Shown here: piece after piece, positions 8,449 through 17,130 of the stretch
Numbering within the stretch: position 1 is the first letter of the stretch
Layout of the letters: every line of letters begins with the position of its first letter
DNA from: CSP1-5 sp964348275
GTDB lineage: Bacteria > Methylomirabilota > Methylomirabilia > Methylomirabilales > CSP1-5
Assembly: GCA_964348275.1 (NCBI GenBank)
Contig: CAYGBT010000038.1
Location: 1 to 26,483 of the forward strand
DNA length: 26,483 nt
Direction: 5' to 3'
The notes under the pieces: model-generated
What the model saw: the letters and a program-made list of their open reading frames with translations, nothing else
What the model was told of the DNA's origin: nothing
Databases searched by the model: none
Program-made: the position numbers and the translations under genes

Positions 8449-9339
8449 ATGACGATCCATATACTGGTGGCGACGGACGGGTCCGAACAGTCTCGTGAGG
8501 CCGTTTGTTTCGGTTCAACGCTCGCCCGATGGTTAGCGGGTCGACTGACTCTCGTGCATGTCGTCCGTCCGTCGGACGACCCTGGAAACGCCGAGGCAGT
8601 GCTGCGCGCCGCCCAGGATCAGGCTGCGAAGTGCGGGGTGAAGGGAACCACCCGCGTAGAGAGCGGCAACCCGGTCGAGGCCATCGTCGGACTCAGACGC
8701 GAAATCGGAGCTGACATGCTGGTGGTCGGGACGCATGGCAGACGGGGAATGGCTCGCGTGCTCCTGGGGAGCGTCGCGGAGAGCCTGTACAAGAAGGTTC
8801 CGTGTCCGGTGGCCGTTGCGAGCAGATTTGAGCTGGTGGCAGAGGGGATTGGCCCACTCCTGGTTCCGACCGACTTTTCCGAGGGGGCGACCACTGCGGC
8901 CCGGGCGGCAGCGTTCCTCGCGCGAAAGCTGGCGGTCCGCATGGTGTTGCTACACGTCCTGCCTGAGGCACACCCCCCCAAGGGGGAGCGGGATCCGGAG
9001 GCGATGCGGCGGGAGGCCCAGAAGCTTCGCCGGGATGCCGAGATGCGGCTCCGATCCCTCGGCGAAAGCCTCGGTCTCACTCCAGAACAAGTTGGCATCT
9101 CTCTCGTCACCGGCGTGGATGCGCACGGAATTGCGAACATGGCTAAAGAGATGAACGCAGGCTGCATCGTGATGGGGACGCGTGGGATGAGCGGTCTGCC
9201 GCGGGTTCTTCTCGGGAACGTGACCGACGAGGTTCTTCGGCACGCATCCTGCCCCGTGCTTGTTGTTCCTCCGGGAACAGCATGGGGTAGTGGATGGTTG
9301 GAAGAAGCACCATTGACCGACAAAGGGGTTCAGGGTTGA
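8449..9339 (+). CDS. tandem universal stress protein (UspA)
   Basis: A 296-residue protein with two Usp domains. ATG 8449 is chosen because the Usp fold starts right there (MTIHILVATDGS) behind a GGGGGGAG ribosome binding site; the frame is open to 8377 without similarity. Domain 1 (about 1-135) ends with the ATP-binding pattern G-x2-G-x9-G-S (GTHGRRGMARVLLGS). Domain 2 (about 140-285) has the same pattern with Asn in place of the last Ser (GTRGMSGLPRVLLGN). Such proteins bind ATP or AMP and support survival under growth arrest or respiratory stress. It shares the sigma-54 promoter with the upstream acetyltransferase gene. Confidence 0.93.
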   Translation: MTIHILVATDGSEQSREAVCFGSTLARWLAGRLTLVHVVRPSDDPGNAEAVLRAAQDQAAKCGVKGTTRVESGNPVEAIVGLRREIGADMLVVGTHGRRGMARVLLGSVAESLYKKVPCPVAVASRFELVAEGIGPLLVPTDFSEGATTAARAAAFLARKLAVRMVLLHVLPEAHPPKGERDPEAMRREAQKLRRDAEMRLRSLGESLGLTPEQVGISLVTGVDAHGIANMAKEMNAGCIVMGTRGMSGLPRVLLGNVTDEVLRHASCPVLVVPPGTAWGSGWLEEAPLTDKGVQG

Positions 9340-9405
9340 TGATTCATAGTTCATGGCTTAAGAACGGTAATCCATTTTTGGCCGAGACTCTGAACCCTGA
9401 TCTCT

Positions 9406-9431
9406 GGACCATGAACTGCAATCTGTGAACC
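9406..9431 (-). repeat. dispersed intergenic repeat, copy 2 (inverted)
   Basis: This is the inverted near-copy of 7399-7424 (24 of 26 identical). It sits in a 110-base intergenic stretch dense in TGAACC, CCATGAAC and TGAACCCT words (9340-9452). Nothing else is seen in that stretch. Confidence 0.75.
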
Positions 9432-9452
9432 GTGAGCTCTGAACCCTAAACC

Positions 9453-10154
9453 ATGAACGGCGTTCGCGGGGCGTCCATGTACGTGACGACGGTTGGAAAA
9501 ATTATGAAGCCGGCGCCGGTGGTTGTGGGGCCCCAGGCTTCTCTTCGAGAGGTGTGCCGGCTCATGGGTGAGCATCGCATCCGTCACATCCCGGTGGTCT
9601 CGGAGGACGGGCTCGTGGGGATCGTCAGCGATCGGGATGTCCGGGAAGCCTTGCCCTCTCCGACAAGTCCCGCCGGGACGAAGGATTTCACCGCTGCGAT
9701 GGATCGGATCGCCGTGTGGGAGGTGATGGCCGAAGAGGTGATCACTGTGACCCCGCACACGCCACTCGCACAGGCGGTGCACCTCCTCGCTGGCCGCAAG
9801 ATCGGCTGTCTGCCGGTCATAGAGGCTGGCGGGCTCGTGGGGATCGTGACCGAAACGGACATGCTCCAGACCTTCGCATCCTTATTGGATGACCTATCCG
9901 GCTCACCGCGCCTTGAGGTATCCGTTGCAGAAATCCCTGGAAGGTTACAGGAGGTCAGCCGTCTCTGTGCCGGGTTGCCCTCGGAAGTCGGCAGCTTTGT
10001 GGGGGCTTGGACCGAGCCCGCGAGCCCGGGGGCAGCGACGAGCCGAATCCTGATGTTGCGGTTCCAGGCGTCCGCACCTCAGGAAATCCTTCGTGTTCTT
10101 GAGGGGGCGGGGATCGAGGTTCTGTCCCTCACTGAGGTAGGAGGGAGGCTATGA
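9453..10154 (+). CDS. CBS-domain pair protein with C-terminal ACT-like region (AcuB-like)
   Basis: This 233-residue protein has two CBS domains: residues about 15-70 (IMKPAPVVVGP ... HIPVVSEDGLVGIVSDRD) and about 85-145 (VMAEEVITVTPHTPL ... LPVIEAGGLVGIVTETD). They form a Bateman module that binds adenine nucleotides. The remaining ~85 residues resemble the ACT-like C-terminus of AcuB-type proteins. ATG 9477 (MYVTTVGKIM) is an equally plausible start, since domain similarity begins there. Its stop overlaps the next gene's ATG by four bases (ATGA at 10151), so the CBS and the second Usp protein are translated together. A role as a cytoplasmic energy-state sensor is inferred. Confidence 0.88.
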   Translation: MNGVRGASMYVTTVGKIMKPAPVVVGPQASLREVCRLMGEHRIRHIPVVSEDGLVGIVSDRDVREALPSPTSPAGTKDFTAAMDRIAVWEVMAEEVITVTPHTPLAQAVHLLAGRKIGCLPVIEAGGLVGIVTETDMLQTFASLLDDLSGSPRLEVSVAEIPGRLQEVSRLCAGLPSEVGSFVGAWTEPASPGAATSRILMLRFQASAPQEILRVLEGAGIEVLSLTEVGGRL

Positions 10155-11107
10155 ACCTGACTGTGAAGATCGGCCGGATTCTTGTCCCCACCGACTTTTC
10201 TCGCGATGCCGAGGTCGCATGCCGCCTCGCCGCGCAGCTGGCGATGCGAGCAGAGACCGACATCGTCCTTTTCCATGCCCTCCCGGGTGCGGAGATGGTC
10301 CGACAGGTTGGAAGAACGATGGGGAAAACGCAAGTGGCTGTGCTGAACGACGTCCGTGAGGAGTTGCGGCAGTGGTTCGAGGCCGTGGTGCCGGCGGAGG
10401 TCCGACGGTTCCTGGAGGTGGAGTTCACAGTCAAGGTGAGCGAGCCGACCCCAGGGATCGCCTTGGCCGCGAAGCGGAGCCGGGCCGATCTCATCCTGAT
10501 GGCGACCAAGGGGCGTACCGGCATCGCCCATCTGCTCATGGGAAGCGTGACTGAGGCGGTGCTCCGGAGCGTTCCCATCCCCGTCCTCGCACTCCGGCTG
10601 GGACAGCGGGACCGCCCTCTGGCCAAGGTGCAACGGATTCTGTGGGCGACCGATCTGTCACCGGTGTCAGAAGGAGCCTGGTATTATGCTCTGACGTTGG
10701 CCGATGTCCTCGCGGCTGAAGTGGTTCTCCTCCACGTGGTGCGTCCCGCTGAAATGGCCGGGGTGGCAGAGCAACCGGTCCCCACACCCGCAGGGTGGAT
10801 GGAGCGCTGTCTCGCGCCTCTGGAGCAAGAACTCGAGCGCCGACAAAAGGCAGTTGAGGCATTAGGATTGCGCGCTTGCAGAAAGGTGTTGGTGGGGATC
10901 CCGGCTGAGGCCATCGTGGCAGAGGCCGAGACGGAGCAGGCCGACCTGATCGTCATGGGAACCCATGGGCGCACCGGCCTGAGCCACGTCCTCCTCGGAA
11001 GCGTGGCGGAGGCGGTGATTCGCAAGGCGCCCTGTCCGGTGTTGGCGGTCCAGGTCAGGCCAGAGGCCGGGGTCGGGGAGCGAGACTCCGGCGAGGAAGC
11101 AGCGTAG
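10151..11107 (+). CDS. tandem universal stress protein (UspA), second copy
   Basis: This 318-residue protein has two Usp domains. The first begins RILVPTDFSRDAEVACRLA and ends with a weakened nucleotide-binding pattern in which the first Gly is Ala (ATKGRTGIAHLLMGS). The second begins RILWATDLSPVSEGAWYYA and carries the canonical G-x2-G-x9-G-S (GTHGRTGLSHVLLGS). The first domain may therefore bind nucleotide poorly and the second well. It is translationally coupled to the upstream CBS protein gene. A 5-bp GC-rich hairpin (11107-11119) directly at the end of the gene may help termination. Confidence 0.93.
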   Translation: MNLTVKIGRILVPTDFSRDAEVACRLAAQLAMRAETDIVLFHALPGAEMVRQVGRTMGKTQVAVLNDVREELRQWFEAVVPAEVRRFLEVEFTVKVSEPTPGIALAAKRSRADLILMATKGRTGIAHLLMGSVTEAVLRSVPIPVLALRLGQRDRPLAKVQRILWATDLSPVSEGAWYYALTLADVLAAEVVLLHVVRPAEMAGVAEQPVPTPAGWMERCLAPLEQELERRQKAVEALGLRACRKVLVGIPAEAIVAEAETEQADLIVMGTHGRTGLSHVLLGSVAEAVIRKAPCPVLAVQVRPEAGVGERDSGEEAA

Positions 11108-11343
11108 GCCGGAACGGCCGGAACAAAATAGATCTCATCTTGCTGGCCGTCGAGATCGGGTTCTCCCCTCCCCCCTCGGCTTCGAGCGCGGCGCTGTCTT
11201 ATATCATCATGTCAAGGATCAAGCAGGCAGGCCCCTGGATCTGGTGATCATGATTAACGATCAAGCCCTTACCACGGCTCGAGCGGTTCGGTGAGTGGCC
11301 GCGCTATAACATTCCGGACGCCCGGTGCTATCGGAGGCCGAGG

Positions 11344-12504
11344 ATGTTTCACTGTACCACCCATGCCGCTATAAAGGCTGGAAAGGTCACCGATATCTAT
11401 TTTGCCAGGACTCGTGAGATCCTGAAGGCCGAGGGACGGGATAAACGCGTCAAAGCCGAGTTTATCGCCAAAACCCTTCCCAGAGATTGGAGCTGGGCAG
11501 TACTGGCAGGACTCGAGGAGGTTGCCAGCCTGTTGGGCGGAATAGATCTGGATGTTCGCGCAATGCTGGAAGGAACGGTTTTTCGATCACCGGAACCGGT
11601 CCTGGAGATCGAGGGGATGTACACTGACTTCTGTCTCTATGAGACGGCTATCCTCGGCCTCCTCTGTCAGGCGAGCGGGATTGCCACGATGGCCGCCCGG
11701 TGCAGGTTAGCGGCAGGCGAACGGACCCTCATCAGCTTTGGCGCCCGGCGGATGCATCCGATCCTGGCGCCGTTCATCGAGCGAAACGCGTTCATTGGAG
11801 GTTGCGACGGCGTATCGGTAGGTGTAGGGGCCGAGCTGATCGGTCAACCCCCGACGGGCACGATGCCGCACGCCCTGATTCTGGTCTACGGCGACACCGT
11901 CGAGGCGACGAAGGCGTTCGACCGCGTGATTCCTGCTGATGTAAAGCGAATCTCGTTGATCGATACCTTTCAGGACGAAAAGTTCGAGGCCACGAGGGTC
12001 GCCTCGGCTCTGGGCGATCGCCTGTACGCGGTCCGTCTCGACACGCCGAGCTCGCGGCGGGGCGACTTCAAGCGGCTTGCGGAGGAGGTTCGCTGGGAAC
12101 TCGACCTGCGTGGGTTTGGGCACGTCAAGATTTTCGTAAGCGGCGGGATCGGTGAACGCCAGATCCGTGATCTGCACTCGGTTGTGGATGGGTACGGAGT
12201 GGGGACGGCCATCAGCGACGCACCGGTCATTGATTTTTCGATGGATATCGTAGAGATTGAAGGTGGCCCTGTCGCGAAGCGAGGGAAATCATCGGGGGCC
12301 AAGCAGGTGTATCGCTGTTGCCTCTGCCACGAAAATCGGCTGAGGCCGCAGGCAGAAGAGCCTCCCCGTTGCGAGTGTGGCAAAATGATGGAGGGCCTGC
12401 TCAATCAGTGGATAAAAGGGGGGAGTCTTGTCGATCCTCTCCCTCCTCCCGCGGATATCCGGCAGCGGGTGATCGAGCAGCTCGGCTGGCTGAGCGGGCC
12501 GTGA
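11344..12504 (+). CDS. pncB: nicotinate phosphoribosyltransferase, archaeal-type
   Basis: A cytoplasmic enzyme of the Preiss-Handler NAD salvage route: nicotinate + PRPP + ATP to nicotinate mononucleotide. At 386 residues it has the length and N-terminus (MFHCTTHAAIKAGKVTDIYF) of the archaeal/short subgroup. Motifs include SFGARRMHP around residue 140, a LIDTFQDEKFEA strand, a phosphate-binding KIFVSGGIGE and YGVGTAI. A Cys-rich tail (CCLCHENRL ... CECGKMMEG) forms a likely zinc ribbon, known in this subgroup. A GGAGG at 11333-11337 supports ATG 11344. It stands alone, about 240 bases from the upstream Usp gene. No NAD-regulator site was recognised. Confidence 0.9.
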   Translation: MFHCTTHAAIKAGKVTDIYFARTREILKAEGRDKRVKAEFIAKTLPRDWSWAVLAGLEEVASLLGGIDLDVRAMLEGTVFRSPEPVLEIEGMYTDFCLYETAILGLLCQASGIATMAARCRLAAGERTLISFGARRMHPILAPFIERNAFIGGCDGVSVGVGAELIGQPPTGTMPHALILVYGDTVEATKAFDRVIPADVKRISLIDTFQDEKFEATRVASALGDRLYAVRLDTPSSRRGDFKRLAEEVRWELDLRGFGHVKIFVSGGIGERQIRDLHSVVDGYGVGTAISDAPVIDFSMDIVEIEGGPVAKRGKSSGAKQVYRCCLCHENRLRPQAEEPPRCECGKMMEGLLNQWIKGGSLVDPLPPPADIRQRVIEQLGWLSGP

Positions 12505-12660
12505 GATGAGGCGCGTGTGCTTCGTCTCCGGCTGATCATGGAAAGAATCACAATCAGCTTGGCGAGGCCCTCTTCGAGAACTAGAATATGAGTAGAGTTT
12601 CCAAGCTGGCGAAGGAGTGAAAGATCGAATCGAGATGAAGGCGGAGTGAGGAGGAGACCG

Positions 12661-13350
12661 ATGAATGCCAAGGACATCATGACAACAAAGGTGGTGGCCG
12701 TGGGTCCGGAGATGCCGATCAACGCGATCGCGGCTCTACTCCTCGAGCGCCACATTAGCGCGGTGCCGGTCATTGACGAGGACCGACGCGTCCTTGGTAT
12801 CGTCAGTGAGGGGGACCTGATGCGCCGGGGTGAGGCCGCACGTCGTCGGTCCTGGTGGCTTGCCACCTTTGGGGAGGCCGAGGACCTTGCGCGCGAGTTC
12901 GTCAAGACCCACGGGCAACGCGCGAGGGATGTGATGACCCGGGAGGTCCTGACGGTGAGCGAGGGAACACCCGTCGCCGAGATTGCAGAGCTCCTTGAGA
13001 AAAAGGGGATCAAACGGGTTCCCGTAGTCCGGGATGGGCGACTCGTCGGGATCGTGAGCCGGGCGGATCTCCTGCGGGGACTGGCTGTGCGAGGGCTCAA
13101 GCCGGTAGCCCCCGAGGCCCGGGATGACGAGGCGATCCGGACCCAGCTCCTGGCGGTCCTAGCGCGGGAGCCCTGGGCAGATACCCATTCCCTGTCGGTC
13201 GTGGTAGACCATGGGATTGTTCACTTCTGGGGCCTGGTGGGTTCCGAGAACGAACGGCAGGCCCTGAGCATTGCCGCCGAGAATATCGCAGGCGTGAAGG
13301 GGGTTCAGAACCACCTGCGCCTGGCGGGGGAGGTGCCCCTTTTGGCCTAA
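12661..13350 (+). CDS. CBS-pair and BON domain protein
   Basis: A 229-residue protein with CBS 1 (about 4-60: DIMTTKVVAVGPEMPI ... ISAVPVIDEDRRVLGIVSEGDL), CBS 2 (about 88-145: VMTREVLTVSEGTPV ... KRVPVVRDGRLVGIVSRADLL) and a C-terminal BON domain (about 160-222, with GIVHFWGLVGSENERQA and AGVKGVQNHL). CBS pairs sense nucleotides; BON domains are associated with phospholipid or membrane interaction. ATG 12661 follows a GGAGGAGACCG ribosome binding site; an in-frame GTG at 12646 is inside that site and is rejected. Proteins of this build are common beside stress and respiratory genes. Exact role unknown. Confidence 0.9.
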   Translation: MNAKDIMTTKVVAVGPEMPINAIAALLLERHISAVPVIDEDRRVLGIVSEGDLMRRGEAARRRSWWLATFGEAEDLAREFVKTHGQRARDVMTREVLTVSEGTPVAEIAELLEKKGIKRVPVVRDGRLVGIVSRADLLRGLAVRGLKPVAPEARDDEAIRTQLLAVLAREPWADTHSLSVVVDHGIVHFWGLVGSENERQALSIAAENIAGVKGVQNHLRLAGEVPLLA

Positions 13351-13504
13351 CACCGGCTGGACCGATCCCCTCTCATCAAGGCGGGGTGCCACGCTGTGAA
13401 TTCACTTCACTGCTGTGGTCTCCGCTTTGCGTGTTTGAAGCGGGAATTTGTCGAGGCGGCCGTGGGCGAACCTACCGTCTGCGCGTGGAGAATACCGTGA
13501 TCAT

Positions 13505-13535
13505 AAGGACCTACATGGTGGTGATGTGGTTCCTT
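13505..13535 (+). promoter_or_regulatory. hairpin/dyad upstream of the zinc importer operon
   Basis: The arms AAGGACCTACAT (13505-13516) and ATGTGGTTCCTT (13524-13535) pair at 10 of 12 positions plus one G-T pair, around a 7-base loop, about 105 bases before the substrate-binding protein start. It may be an operator for a metal regulator or a leader hairpin; it does not look like a standard Zur box. The rest of the 290-base gap (13351-13640) shows nothing clear. Confidence 0.35.
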
Positions 13536-13640
13536 TATAGCCTGGGTGGGCCGTGGGATTCGGGGATAGCGGTGGCGTGGGGCCAGCCAGGCAAAAGGAG
13601 AGATGTCTGATTTAGTCCGGGAACCGGAGGGTGGGAAAGG

Positions 13641-14546
13641 GTGAAGCAAGATCCACGGAGGTGGCATCTTGTGCTTCTGGTCCTCATCGGGCTCGCATCG
13701 GGGAGAGCCGTGGGGGCCGACCGTATCTCAGTCGCGGTGAGTATTGATCCCTTGGCGGACTTCGCGCGGCGGGTGGGAGGAGATCGGGTCCAGGTACTCA
13801 CACTGATCCCTCCCGGGGCGAGCCCCCACACCTATGAGTTGAAAGCGTCCCAGGTGGCGCAGGTGGCCAGGGCACACCTGCTCGTGCTGAACGGGGTCGG
13901 GTTCGAATTCTGGGCCGACAAGCTGGTCAGGGCGGTGGACAATCCCGCACTCGAGGTTGTCGATACCTCAAGGGGGATTTCCATCCTCGAGGCCGGTGAG
14001 CACGAGCAGGCCGACCGGCACGCTGACACTGATCACTCCGGCGGCAATCCCCATATCTGGCTGGACCCCCGGCAGGCCATGGTGCAAGTGGGACATATCC
14101 GAGATGCCCTGGTCCGCGCGGATCCGGATCACGCAGCGATATATAGAACGAACACGACGAGATTACTGACCGAACTTGGGAACCTCGATCGAGAAATCGT
14201 CGCTCAGGTCGGGACATGGAGGCGGCGACAGTTCATTGCCTTTCATCCCGCGTGGGTCTACTTCGCTCGGCGCTACAGCCTGGAGCAGGTGGCTGTAATC
14301 GAAGCATCCCCGGGGTGGGAACCTTCGCCGGTCGAGCTTGCCCGGGTCGTTGAGACGGCGAAGCGGATCGGTGCCCGGGCCATTTTCGCGGAGCCCCAGT
14401 TCTCGCCCAAGGCCGCGGAGACCATCGCCCAGGAAAGCGGTGCGCAGGTGCTGTTTCTTGATCCACTCGGATCGACCCTGAAAGACCGTGGGTACGGCGC
14501 GATGATGCGGTACAATGTAGCCCAGATGGCCTCTGCCCTGCGGTAA
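13641..14546 (+). CDS. znuA: zinc/manganese ABC transporter substrate-binding protein (ZnuA-like)
   Basis: A 301-residue periplasmic binding protein of the cluster A-I (ZnuA/TroA) family. It starts at GTG 13641 with a Sec signal peptide (HLVLLVLIGLASGRAVGA, cleavage near residue 26). The expected metal ligands are His63 (SPHTYE), His138 (NPHIWLD), His202 (FHPAWVYFARRY) and an acidic residue near Asp274 (LFLDPLGS). A His/Asp-rich loop at about 120-132 (HEQADRHADTDH) is typical of zinc rather than manganese members. The ATPase and permease genes follow at once, so it is the first gene of a three-gene import operon. Confidence 0.92.
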   Translation: MKQDPRRWHLVLLVLIGLASGRAVGADRISVAVSIDPLADFARRVGGDRVQVLTLIPPGASPHTYELKASQVAQVARAHLLVLNGVGFEFWADKLVRAVDNPALEVVDTSRGISILEAGEHEQADRHADTDHSGGNPHIWLDPRQAMVQVGHIRDALVRADPDHAAIYRTNTTRLLTELGNLDREIVAQVGTWRRRQFIAFHPAWVYFARRYSLEQVAVIEASPGWEPSPVELARVVETAKRIGARAIFAEPQFSPKAAETIAQESGAQVLFLDPLGSTLKDRGYGAMMRYNVAQMASALR

Positions 14547-14556
14547 GGGAGACGTG

Positions 14557-15342
14557 ATGGATTCCATCGTCGAGTTGAGCGGTGTGACAGTTCAGTACCA
14601 TGGTCTCATTGCGCTTGAGGAGGTCAGCCTGCAGGTGATGCGGGGCGAGTTCCTTGCCCTGATCGGGCCCAATGGCTCGGGTAAGACCACTCTGGTCCGA
14701 ACGGCCCTTGGACTTATCGAGCCGACAACAGGGGTGGTCCGCCTCTTTGGGAAGGTGCCCCGTGACCTCGGGAGTGAATGGGGGCGGGTCGGGTACGTCC
14801 CCCAGGTGGTGCAGATTGACCCCCGTTTCCCCATCCGGGTCTTTGATGTCGTGCTCATGGGTCGATACGGACAGGTGGGCCTGATCCGGCGTCCCGGGAC
14901 GCGCGATCGCCAGGCGACCCGCCTCGCGTTGGAGCGCGTGGGTCTCGCCGACCTTGCCGATCGACAGTTCGGCCGGCTCTCCGGCGGGCAGCGGCAGCGC
15001 GTCCTGGTGGCGCGTGCGTTGGCCACGGAGCCAGAACTCCTCATCCTGGACGAGCCGACCACCAGCGTGGATGTGGGCACCACCGAGGGGATGTTCGAGC
15101 TGCTCGATACGTTTCACCGACAGGGGATGACCGTGATCGTGGTGTCCCACGATGTGGGGGTGGTGGCGCAGCATGTAGACCAGGTCGCCTGCCTGAACCG
15201 TCGACTGTTTGCCCACGGCCGTCCGGGCGAAGTCCTGCAACCTGATGTGATTGAATGTATGTATGGCCACGGAGCGGTCATGGTTGGGCATGGGGACCTT
15301 CCTCACATCGTCGTCGAGCGCCACGGACCTGGAGAGGGGTGA
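14557..15342 (+). CDS. znuC: zinc/manganese ABC transporter ATPase (ZnuC-like)
   Basis: A 261-residue ATP-binding subunit with Walker A GPNGSGKTT (37-45), Q-loop in YVPQV, signature LSGGQRQR, Walker B LLILDEP and the switch His in VVSHD. GTG 14554 directly before ATG 14557 is an alternative start; both follow an AAGGGAGA ribosome binding site. It lies 10 bases after znuA and 3 bases before the permease gene. It should energise metal uptake at the inner face of the membrane. Confidence 0.93.
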   Translation: MDSIVELSGVTVQYHGLIALEEVSLQVMRGEFLALIGPNGSGKTTLVRTALGLIEPTTGVVRLFGKVPRDLGSEWGRVGYVPQVVQIDPRFPIRVFDVVLMGRYGQVGLIRRPGTRDRQATRLALERVGLADLADRQFGRLSGGQRQRVLVARALATEPELLILDEPTTSVDVGTTEGMFELLDTFHRQGMTVIVVSHDVGVVAQHVDQVACLNRRLFAHGRPGEVLQPDVIECMYGHGAVMVGHGDLPHIVVERHGPGEG

Positions 15343-15345
15343 TCC

Positions 15346-16170
15346 GTGCTCGAGATCTTGAGCTACACCTTCATGCAGCGGGCTGTGGTTGCCTCGATCC
15401 TTATCGGGACGGTGACCGCGGTCATCGGCGTGTACGTGGTGCTGCGGGGGCTCGCGTTCATCGGGGCGGGGATCGCCCACGCCAGCTTCGGCGGCGTGGC
15501 CCTGGGATTTTTGCTGGGAGTGAACCCGCTCTTGTCAGCGGTGGTGTTTTGCCTGGGTACCGCCTGGGCTATCGCCTGGACAAGCCGCCGGGCAGAGGTT
15601 CGAGAAGACACGGCCATCGGCATCTTCTTCGCCGGTACCATGGCCCTGGGGATCCTCTTTATCGGTCTCATGGGGGAGTACAACGTGGACCTCTTCGGCT
15701 ACCTGTTCGGCTCGGTCCTCTCGGTGACCCGCGAGGACCTGTGGCTGAGCGGGGCACTGGGGGTTATGGTGCTTGCCGTCGTGGGACTGTTCTTCAAGGA
15801 GCTCCTCTTCATCACTTTCGATCCCGAGATGGCACAGGTGAGCGGTGTGCCCGCGCAGGGCCTTTACTTGCTCCTCCTCAGTGTCATGGCGCTCACCGTC
15901 GTCCTTGCCATCAAGGTGGTAGGAATCATCCTGGTCTCGGCCATGATCGTGATCCCGGCGGCGGCGGCCTACCAACTCACCGAGGACTTCCGGGCGATGA
16001 TGGCCGTGGCCGTCCTGATCGGAAACCTCTCGGCGGTTGCCGGCCTGCTCTTATCGGTCCGGCTCGATACCGCCTCCGGGGCCACCATGGTGCTGACAGC
16101 CACCAGCTGCTTCTTCCTCAGCGTGATTCTCTCCCCCCGACGTTGGCGGGTGCGTACACCGCCTGGCTAA
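15346..16170 (+). CDS. znuB: zinc/manganese ABC transporter permease (ZnuB-like, ABC-3 family)
   Basis: A 274-residue membrane subunit with about eight spans, beginning at GTG 15346 directly after the ATPase gene. ABC-3 family features include GVYVVLRGLAFIGAGIAHASFGGVALG near the N-terminus and the VVGIILVSAMIVIPAAAAYQL segment with a coupling region in the second half. Together with the two upstream genes it forms a complete importer. A hairpin 53 bases after the stop (16223-16243) may end the operon. Confidence 0.93.
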   Translation: MLEILSYTFMQRAVVASILIGTVTAVIGVYVVLRGLAFIGAGIAHASFGGVALGFLLGVNPLLSAVVFCLGTAWAIAWTSRRAEVREDTAIGIFFAGTMALGILFIGLMGEYNVDLFGYLFGSVLSVTREDLWLSGALGVMVLAVVGLFFKELLFITFDPEMAQVSGVPAQGLYLLLLSVMALTVVLAIKVVGIILVSAMIVIPAAAAYQLTEDFRAMMAVAVLIGNLSAVAGLLLSVRLDTASGATMVLTATSCFFLSVILSPRRWRVRTPPG

Positions 16171-16222
16171 TGACGGGCGATACCACTCTGGAATATCATC
16201 GGTCCTCTCGATCCCGTGAGAT

Positions 16223-16243
16223 GACCATCTGCGAGAGATGGTC
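16223..16243 (+). terminator. possible terminator hairpin after znuB
   Basis: GACCATCT-GCGAG-AGATGGTC is a perfect 8-bp stem with a 5-base loop located between znuB and the next gene. There is no T-run after it, so it may equally be an operator or an RNA processing structure. Confidence 0.4.
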
Positions 16244-16365
16244 GCCGATGTATTCGGACATGCCCGGCAGTCTCGACATCTGCTGAGTGACATTTCGGAG
16301 GATCCCGTGAGCGACATCGATCCTGAAACGCCGGGCTCTTGATGGTCATGAACAAGGAGGACATC

Positions 16366-16824
16366 ATGAGGAAGCTTGGAATCTTCATGGCGGCGATTAC
16401 CCTGAGCGGCCTTCTCTTGGCTCCTCAATCATTCGCTCAGCGAGCCCTGAAATGGAAAGCAGGCGGAGGCTGGGGTCCCGGAGACCATTACGGACGCATG
16501 TATGATCCCAAAACTGTGGAGACGATCCGCGGTGAAGTAGTCAGCGTGGACCGCATCATCCCCCAGCGGGGGATGTCCCATGGGGTGCATCTGACGGTGA
16601 AGACGGAGCGGGAGACCATGTCAGTCCACTTAGGTCCCATCTGGTATATAACGCGCCAGGATACGAAGATTGAGCCCAAAGACACCGTGGAGGTCAAAGG
16701 GTCCAGAATCATGTTTCGAGAGAAGCCGGCCATCATTGCCGCAGAAGTCAAAAAGGGGAACCAAGTCCTGACGCTTAGGGATGAAGATGGCTTTCCGACG
16801 TGGAGTGGCTGGAGACGCCGCTAA
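16366..16824 (+). CDS. small secreted protein, predicted OB-like fold
   Basis: A 152-residue protein starting at ATG 16366 behind a strong AAGGAGGACATC site; further in-frame ATGs at 16339-16348 lie upstream of it. A Sec signal peptide covers residues 1-25 (LGIFMAAITLSGLLLAPQSFAQ). The mature part has GGWGPGDHYGRMYDPKTVETIRGEV, then strand-like segments (HGVHLTVKT, SVHLGPIWYI, DTVEVKGSRI, IIAAEVKKG) and ends FPTWSGWRRR. I recognise this as a conserved hypothetical periplasmic type seen beside cytochrome genes in metal- and nitrogen-cycling bacteria, but know no function. Its own promoter was not seen. Confidence 0.75.
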   Translation: MRKLGIFMAAITLSGLLLAPQSFAQRALKWKAGGGWGPGDHYGRMYDPKTVETIRGEVVSVDRIIPQRGMSHGVHLTVKTERETMSVHLGPIWYITRQDTKIEPKDTVEVKGSRIMFREKPAIIAAEVKKGNQVLTLRDEDGFPTWSGWRRR

Positions 16825-16870
16825 CTTGAGGGTTGTTCTCAGGCTGCGTATGGATTGCGACGGGTTGCTC

Positions 16871-16888
16871 CAGGACACGGGTGTCCTG
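16871..16888. promoter_or_regulatory. predicted enhancer palindrome, site C
   Basis: CAGGACA-CGGG-TGTCCTG is a perfect 7+4+7 palindrome about 280 bases before the predicted transcription start of the 17131 sigma-54 promoter. It shares the GGACA-N4-TGTCC core and spacing with the other three sites. Confidence 0.52.
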
Positions 16889-17027
16889 AGCCACATCGTC
16901 GGGTCGCCGGCAGAGGCGGCGAAGTTCGCGAAAAGCCTCTCACCTGCGGCACCCCTGCCTCACTGAGGTAACCCCCCGTCTTTTGTGACCTTCCAGCCTG
17001 ATTTCATTCCTGAACTGCGAGCTAGGG

Positions 17028-17045
17028 TGGGACATCTCTGTCTCA
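17028..17045. promoter_or_regulatory. predicted enhancer palindrome, site D
   Basis: TGGGACA-TCTC-TGTCTCA is centred about 120 bases before the predicted start of transcription of the 17131 promoter. It closely matches site B at 7619, which sits at a similar distance from the other sigma-54 promoter. A half-site CGGGACA lies at 17066-17072. Confidence 0.62.
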
Positions 17046-17130
17046 ACTCATGTTTTTCTCTGTGCCGGGACAGGGTCAAAATAGCGTGGAAAATCAAAGG
17101 GTTGCGGTGGTAAGAGGGAAGGCTAGCTCG

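Noticed and set aside
13386..13610. 74-codon plus-strand ORF between the CBS-BON and znuA genes
   Set aside because: It has no ribosome binding site or motif, and it overlaps the hairpin/dyad at 13505-13535.
14233..15480. 415-codon minus-strand ORF across znuA and znuC
   Set aside because: It spans two well-supported plus-strand genes and has no recognisable domain.
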